From contig WTXG01000003.1 in NCBI GenBank assembly GCA_022496185.1, positions 248,001 to 312,000 of the forward strand: 64,000 nucleotides of DNA, written 5' to 3'. How positions within the stretch are numbered: position 1 is the first letter of the stretch; every line of letters starts with the position of its first letter. Both the position numbers and the translations under genes were made by a program. The DNA is from Multifurca ochricompacta (Eukaryota > Basidiomycota > Agaricomycetes > Russulales > Russulaceae). Below, piece after piece: positions 57,709 through 64,000 of the stretch. The notes beneath the pieces were generated by a model. That model did not search any database. It was given only the letters and a program-made list of their open reading frames with translations, and was not told the DNA's origin.

Positions 57709-60700
57709 TTACCGTCGCGCGCCTCGCCCGTCGTCGGCGGGTGGCCCGCGCCTGGCATAGCCCCGGCCAAGGCCAGGACTTCCGCTTCGGCTATGACTAC
57801 GACTAAGGCTCAGACTGCGGCTCCGGCTCCGGCTTTGGCTGTGGCTGTGACGCGGGCCGCCGACATCGCTTGGTGATGACAACCATCGTGGTTGTTCGTC
57901 ACTCCGGCCGGATGAGTAACCAGCGGGGGTTTCCCTGTAACGTACGTCTTGGTGGTCACGATAACATCGCCGACCTCGGAGCGGGTCGTAGAGGCGCTCG
58001 ATGGCGCTCGTCGTCCCTGTTTCAACATAATCTCTTGAACGCACGTGCGCATGCTCGACGTAGTGCTCACGTCGTGGGGGTGAGGGGCTGCGCATGTGTT
58101 CGCGGTCGCGGTCACGATCGCGCGTGCGGTCATACGCCGGTGGACGAGAGTGTCGGTATCCCAATGATGACGGAGTAGGTGGATCTACGTATGCGTGTGA
58201 GTGCACATGTGTACGTGCAAGCGAGTGTGCGTGCGTGTGCGTAGACAGGTGTGAGTGCGAGTGTTGCATAGGTGGGGCATGTCCCTGAGAATGGTGTGAA
58301 TCGCCACGCCGCAGGACGGGAGCGGGGGCGGGAGGAGGAGGGGCAGGGACTGGTGCTGGTGCTGGTGTTAGTGCTGTTGCCGGCGCCAGTACTTGTGCTG
58401 GCGCTGGTGCTGGCACTGCGGTTGGCGTTGGTGCTGGCTCAAGGGTTGTAGCAGCGGGATTAGGAGCTGGAGCCACCCGAACAATCTCGTATCCTTCCGG
58501 GAGGGACAAGGGAGAGGAATAGTAGGTGCGTGCCATGAACGTACGGTTTCCTGAATAGCCTCCGCGCGATCCGCGCCCGCGCCGCGGAACTGGCGAAAGC
58601 CACCCCTGCCATAGTTATTACCCTAAGATGATTTAAGAATCTTGAAAACGCGATCGAAGCATGTGTTGCTCACCGGTTGCCCATGTTGCTCACAGTTCTC
58701 TTGGTAATGTTGCTTGTTGGGCCCACCTGGAATGTAATCTTCACGGGGAGCCCAGCCAGTATCGCTTTCTGCTGGGGGTTCGGGAGCAAACGAAGTACTT
58801 GGTGGGAAGGTGGTAATACCAGAAACATGCACAGGAGTTGGGGGATTAGCACGCATTCTCCCCAGTTCCTCTAAGAGGCGATCGATGGGAACTTGGATGC
58901 GGCTCTCTGACCTCTCTAGCATCTTTTCAAATTTGTTCTTCACTTCGACGGTCATCTTGGTAATAGTGCTCTCGACCCTCTGTAGATCCCTCTTGGACAT
59001 CTGGAATGTTTGAGACAAATTCCGAATCTCGTCACGGAGGTCCGTGTTATCCTGCACCAACATTTCGATCTTTCGATTTTGCTCCGTCACTGTGGTGGTG
59101 AGTGACTCGACCCTTGAGATCGCTTGCACGAGTGTAGCTTCGACGGTGGCAGAGACGGGTTGGGACCCCGGTATCTTCTCATCATCCTTCACGGATATCT
59201 TAGACGTCGGGGCTAGCGCGGGAGTGGGTGTGGACCCCGCAGGTCGCGCGTTCGCCTATGTGCCCGTCTGAAATCAAGGCACACGCAGCAGACGACAATA
59301 CGCACTTTCCGCTTCCTTTCCGGGAGGGCGACCCCGTCAAAAATGAGAGAAGGCCTTTTACGCTTCATGGACTCGTTGACTACTGTAGTGGTGAATTTGG
59401 AGGTTGGTAATGGTCTTGGTGACCTCGATTTCGCAGGATCCTTGTCTATTTACGTACTCGTGGGTATTGCTTTGATGAGCGCGGAATCTGCCTTACCTCG
59501 TGGGGGAGTCCCTGTCCTGACCAGTGTATTACTAACACTATCCTCAGGACTGATTTCAGTAAGCGGTGACCCGTAATCGCCCCATCCATTGCCATCTCGA
59601 GGGAACGACATATCCATTGGGTCGAATGGACTTGAGGCCTTGGTGGTGGAAGGTCAGGAATGCGTGGCGTCTTATCAGTAGCTTGCAGGGCTAAGCGATG
59701 AATGGCACGTACAGCAATTGTACTAGATATGAGCCTATCATACCATCCAAGCTTGATATGGGTCACATTCAATGGCTGGCAGTGCGGGAATGATTGGGCG
59801 GCTAATGCAAGCCTTTGTCCTATCAGGGTCGAGAATCCATCACCTGACACCTCGGCGGCTAGTATAGTTTCCTTGTTTGATACGAACTCTTTTTCCCTGG
59901 AAAGGTGAAATGCGTGCCATGGAGCTTGGTCTGGGGACTTTCTGTAAAGGACGATAGCCTCTGACGAGTGGACACCCGCCCTAGCAAGATGCACGAAACA
60001 GAGGCCTCCGTGACATTTCTTGCAAGGTAGAATAAATGGAGTGTGGATAGCATGAGGCTGTTTGGTTGCGTAACAATGAGACACGCCCTGTCATGTTACG
60101 GCACTTCTTGATTACCGATCAATCAACCGCGGGCCCCAGCAGACTGCGCACCTTGTTAGCAATGAACTCCGTCTGCCACTTCTGGATAGTGATTCCTGCC
60201 TCAAATGTGCCTATCTCATCATGATCTATGATGTTACTACAGGAGAGAGGGGGTATGAGTTTATAAATAGGACAAGGACAAAATGTGACTTTACTGATCC
60301 CCGATCTCGTTGAACTTGTCCACACCAACGCTAACCAGTGCGCGTACAGCCCGATTATAATCACCATACAGAATTTGTAGGGGCCAGCACTGCATAGGGT
60401 CCATTAGCCGCCCGCAACGGCAAGATCGTCCTTCCACATAGCACCCCGGACAGATGTGCAGGCCATCGCCGGCAGTCGATGAGAGCTCTGTTGAGAGTGA
60501 ACAATCCTTGCAGCAAAAGAAGCTGACGAAGATGTCAGAGCCACAGAAATCACAGCTAAACGTCGGATAGCCTTCTGTGTCGTAGATTTTGTGATCGAAA
60601 TCCTCAACAATGTACTTTAAGATTCGTGCGTCGGGGTGATACTCGTCCATAATTATTTCCCGAAAGAGTTCGAGCAACGTTTGCACATCATTGGAAAGTT

Positions 60701-61970
60701 GTTTCCAAAAAGTGGCATCGCTGCGCAAACGTTATCAGCGTACCACGTCACTCGCGTCGGGTACATACCAGCCAGTGGTACCATCTTTGACTTTTACTAG
60801 GTCTTCGAGTAGTGCAGTGTTTCGACGAAGCGTGTGATGAATAGTACCTTTCACGCGGTATGTCTCCACCCGGCACACACTAATAAGAAGACATGAGAAC
60901 ATCTGGCTACGCTATACAAAAGACTCTTGCCGTCTATAGATAGGAAGCTCGTGGCGAAGGGCAACTTGGGCACTCTTAATTGTCATCCGTGACCAGGACA
61001 TTTTCACAGTGAGACCACCATAATTGACAACTTGATGGCAACTTCTTGGCGGTACCAACACGAGATCTCCAGCCTTCTGCTCGGTGATGTAAACATTGCA
61101 AGGAGCTGCAGAGAATTCTTCGACAGACATAGCATGGGACTCCAAGTCCAGTTCTTGGCCCAAGGTCTGAAAGTACTTAGCCATTGACGAGGCAGCTGAG
61201 CTCTCTGTCATGAACCAGAATGCGGAGGCACCTTTTTCAGTGTAACACATAAGGTTGTGTCCAAAAGATGCACAAAGATCCTTGTGACAGGGTGTGAATG
61301 TATCCCCTAAGCCGAGATAGCACATCAGAGTTTCCACACGAGCCTTCGAAAGTGAGACCGAGCAGGTTCGTTGACAACAAGCAAAAGGAGCTCACATGTT
61401 CAGGAAGGTTTTGCAAGATATCAGCTGACCCGTGTGGACAAAGCGAACGAGGAATGAGAGATGTGGATTCCAGCCACCTCTTCCATTCATGGGGGCACTC
61501 GGTGTCCTTTGCATACCACCGGGATATTTCTGGAAGGTAATTCAATAAGACTGACATAAGATGGGACAACATGTAACCAACCATCTGCGCTAGCGTGAGG
61601 ATGGGTGGATTCTAGATGGTTCATAAATTCGCCAACGGAGATGTCGAGATCACTGCGGTTATGCACATTTCTAACCTGTAGGTCTGGCTAAAACGTCACC
61701 ACGGCCTGATCGACTGACTGCTGTTCTGAACTTACGCTTTTTTAGATTTTGACGTAACCATTGGATATCGAACATGGCAGATGGCCATTCTCTATCCTCA
61801 CACAAACCCTCGATAACGAGAGGCACCCCAGAGGACTCGTGTTCGCGAATGGTTGCCTCCAGATTCTTGTCTGAATGAGATATGCGAGGTATCTTACGAA
61901 AAAGATGTCCCTGGGCGACAAGTCCATCTAGAGTCCACCCAGCAGAAGTGAGGAACGGTCCCAGCGGCAT
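57709..61970 (-). CDS. Composite JmjC-domain protein with Cys-rich, coiled-coil, RGG and His-rich regions
   Basis: A putative Fe(II)/2OG histone or protein demethylase. The gene starts at 61970. The JmjC core near 60950-61330 has MCYLGLGDTFTPCHKDLCAS (HxD metal site), GHNLMCYTEKGASAFWFMT and DLVLVPPRSCHQVVNYGG (second metal His). Two Cys-rich segments follow: CDFCGSD...CCKDC...HICPGC...CRCG near 60420-60560, and CKKCHGGLCFVHL near 59985-60030. Splicing through introns at about 60079-60119, 59367-59451 and 59247-59296 keeps one frame into a coiled coil (ISRVESLTTTVTEQNRKIEM), then across 58624-58674 into NNYGRGGFRQFRG and GRGSRGGYSG (RGG-type). A 270-residue tail rich in Pro/Ala, His and Arg/Ser ends at TAA 57709-57711. 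Breaks near 58580 and 59634 need one base each. The coiled-coil/RGG part could be a separate gene if my joins are wrong. Confidence 0.75.
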
Positions 61971-63060
61971 ATTCTCATGAGATGTGAGATGAAAGTTACT
62001 GCGCGTTGTGGTTTCATTAATTCAACTTTGGCTGCTGCTTACGTGCTCATGACCATATATCCTTGTCTGTCTCCCTAATTTAATGACCATGATGGTCAAC
62101 TTTGTTTCATTTCTGGAGTTCTAGTCCCGGGCGTGTTTAGTATGTACAGCATCTCCATCGGGGTCTGCTGGTAGCTATACTCAAATTTGAAGTCCGGTGT
62201 TGTGATCACCCCGGAAGGCTTACGAGTACTACACTAGTTCTTTCCTTGAGGAATTCAGGCTCGACATCCGCTTGAATTTGGAAACATGTGGGAGCCTATC
62301 TGCCATACTCATTGGCGACCAAAGCCTGAAAGCACCTGTTTGCGTCGCTTAACAGGTTTCCATTGGTTTATTCACACCCAATATACGTCGGATTTCAAGC
62401 CCGAGTCGGAAGGCCGCAAGGGTAATCGTCAGGGACATTATAGTAAACAATTCATCCGAAGATGATGGTTGCTAAGTGTCGCTAAAATGCGCGCACAGCA
62501 CACGGCAGTTTTGTCAATTCGTGATAAGGCTTGTGGTTGTCATTTGAATAGACCGGGACATAGTGAGTGAGTCGCTTGCTGGCCAATAGATGTTTTCAAT
62601 ATGCCAGTGATCGGCTTCTGTTATCTCCCTTGTACTATTTCAAGGCACTCTCAGTAAGCGAAGGAGACGACGGACGACGGATGACAATCACATCCCCACT
62701 CGGCCACAGTCGACGTTCGAGGGATATTAATGACGCGGCAGTGTAATTGTCACTGTGATTGTCATGTGAATGTCGGGTCTAGGGTCGGATATATCATGCA
62801 TACGGCATATAGTGGTAAGGCTTGAGACGTACCTGGGAGCGCCTCAGGCAATAATGGGCGGCTATAGTTAACTAGTGTCAGGTCAATCTCTCATTCAAAA
62901 ACGCCCCTTCCTGCGGTGTGTTCGATAACGGTAATGAATGAATAGTGACGAGCAGCTTCAACGCACCACCAATGCCGTGATCACGTGGGTATGGACCGTG
63001 GTGGGCGCTGGTTCAGCCTCTCAGGTCTTGACTTTATTGCTGATCAGAGTCTACGGCGGC
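61971..63060. other. Divergent intergenic region, no gene seen
   Basis: 1,090 bases between the JmjC-protein start (-) and the RING-protein start (+). A possible in-frame earlier start for the RING gene lies at 62938. Otherwise I see no coding signal. The region contains inverted GTCACTGTGATTGTCATGTG-type short repeats near 62746-62766. Confidence 0.5.
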
Positions 63061-64000
63061 ATGTCCCATATCTCATCCCCACGTACTGACCTTGATATTT
63101 GGGACTTTGTTACTTGCTCTAAATGCCATCTACCCTTCTCTTCTGGTCCATCAGCCCCTCCACAGGTTCCATTTTGGCTTACTGAATGCGGACACGTCAT
63201 ATGCAATTTACATCTAAGTATATACTCGTCTTCATCTCAATGGCGTTAGTGCAAATCGACGGAAATCTTTCTCAGATGCTGACCAGTCGTGCTGCGAATG
63301 CGGAGCTCAGCGGATACAAATGATGCCCCTTCAGCGGGAGGTGCGCTTGTTACCCTCCAGCCCCGTTGACAAAAACCTGAAGTCCGTGGGAGCTGGATCC
63401 TCCGATGTCGGACTGGTTTTGTTCAATACCTCATGCAATGGATACTATCTCTTACTCTATCAAGGTCGGTGAATCTATTGTTCCTGTCTTGTTGCATGGC
63501 CAAGGAGTTTCAGTTTCAACAAGACATGTTAGCATCACTCATTCGGTTCCTTCGTGAAAAGATCGCCCAACAAAGAGACGTCCTTCTTCGTGTCAAGCAC
63601 GAGCGTGAAGAGCTCAAGAACCTGAGGAAGTCCGTGAGTTCCCTAGCTCGTGCAAACTCATGATTGACGCACTTAAAAGGACCGCTGAGGAGCTTCGCGC
63701 CGAGAATAAGCAACTGCGCCTATACGCTGGTTTAGATGGTAACGGGTCCAACAGCGCCACCAACTCCAGTGGCAAGCGTCCAAGAATGGACGCATACAAG
63801 TGAGCTTTCTTGCGCTTGGGACTTACCACACTCATTCCTCCCACCATAACTAAAATCTAGCGCTGATGCAAGGAATTTATCGAGCCCTCGCTCAGTAATC
63901 ACACCTGTAGGACCAAATAGACTAACCTTACCCGCCGACCATCAACCGCCCGTGCTTAACCAGCGGTCTTCAAACGTGGCAAACGTGGATCTGAAGGTCC
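63061..64000 (+). CDS. RING-finger/coiled-coil protein (ZIP3/HEI10/RNF212-like), cut by window end
   Basis: Looks like a member of the RING-coiled-coil family that promotes meiotic crossovers by SUMO or ubiquitin ligation, although the family assignment is only moderate. Exon 1 has DFVTCSKCHLPF, then TECGHVICNLH, joined at 63220/63276 to NADQSCCECGAQRIQMMPL, giving a C3HC-type RING (Cys pair, C-x-H-x2-C, Cys pair). A later exon reads DWFCSIPHAMDTISYSIK joined to EFQFQQDMLASLIRFLREKI, a coiled coil continuing with HEREELKNL and TAEELRAENKQLR. The rest is Ser/Asn/Pro-rich (SSPRSVITPVGPNR), and the frame is still open at 64000. The frame between MMPLQRE and DWFCSIP (about 63340-63405) is unclear. 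The start at 63061 is chosen over the in-frame Met at 62938 because the extra 41 residues show no family resemblance. Confidence 0.78.

Noticed and set aside
1..64000. Mobile elements, CRISPR arrays, prophage or horizontally acquired bacterial genes
   Set aside because: No transposase, reverse transcriptase, long terminal or inverted repeats, regular spacer arrays or intronless bacterial-type genes were seen on either strand.

Overview
The window is nuclear DNA from a filamentous basidiomycete, most likely an Agaricomycete. This rests on intron-dense genes (introns mostly about 45-60 bp with GT..AG ends), tight gene packing on both strands, and a set of eukaryotic housekeeping families. I see no bacterial operon, virus, transposase or CRISPR structure. 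Coding boundaries were worked out by hand from splice sites and remembered family motifs, with no database search, so internal splice sites are approximate unless stated.

Layout. 0-14.6 kb: nucleotide-sugar transporter (+), phosphatidylinositol 4-kinase STT4 (-), the TFIID subunit TAF7 (+) and GPI transamidase subunit GAA1 (-). 14.8-19.6 kb: a USP48-type deubiquitinase (+). 20.6-24.7 kb: a large unrecognised protein (-) behind a G-rich repeat tract. 26.4-27.8 kb: U1 snRNP protein LUC7 (-), followed by about 3.3 kb with no supported gene. 31.1-42.4 kb: a very compact housekeeping block with FRG1-like (-), ribosomal protein uL24/RPL26 (+), V-ATPase subunit D (-), XAP5/FAM50 (-), mitochondrial uS13 (+), TRAPP subunit BET3 (-), 18S rRNA methyltransferase BUD23 (+), mitochondrial AAA chaperone BCS1 (-) and the Ran GTPase (-). 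43.4-54.7 kb is more accessory, all on +: MFS drug-type transporter, 2-oxoglutarate/Fe(II) oxygenase, GID4 degron receptor and a Baeyer-Villiger-type flavin monooxygenase. 54.9-57.0 kb: casein kinase 1 (+). 57.7-62.0 kb: a composite JmjC-domain protein (-). The right edge cuts a RING/coiled-coil protein (+).

How they relate: most neighbours are functionally unrelated housekeeping genes arranged as divergent pairs sharing 125-225 bp promoters or convergent pairs with short spacers. Secretory-pathway functions recur (nucleotide-sugar transport, PI4P synthesis, GPI anchoring, TRAPP tethering, V-ATPase), but nothing indicates co-regulation. The MFS transporter and the adjacent 2OG oxygenase, with the monooxygenase about 4 kb further on, are the only hint of an accessory metabolic group.

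The most consistent odd signal is technical rather than biological. At least 18 sites in otherwise conserved genes need one extra base to keep the family reading frame. Every one is a shift in the same direction, and most lie in a short G or C run. This looks like under-called homopolymers in the assembly, and it changes several gene ends (BUD23, BCS1, TAF7, GID4, CK1). I did not find a convincing previously undescribed system. The best candidates for novelty are the composite JmjC protein, the unrecognised 20.6-24.7 kb gene, and zinc-binding additions on GID4 and USP48.
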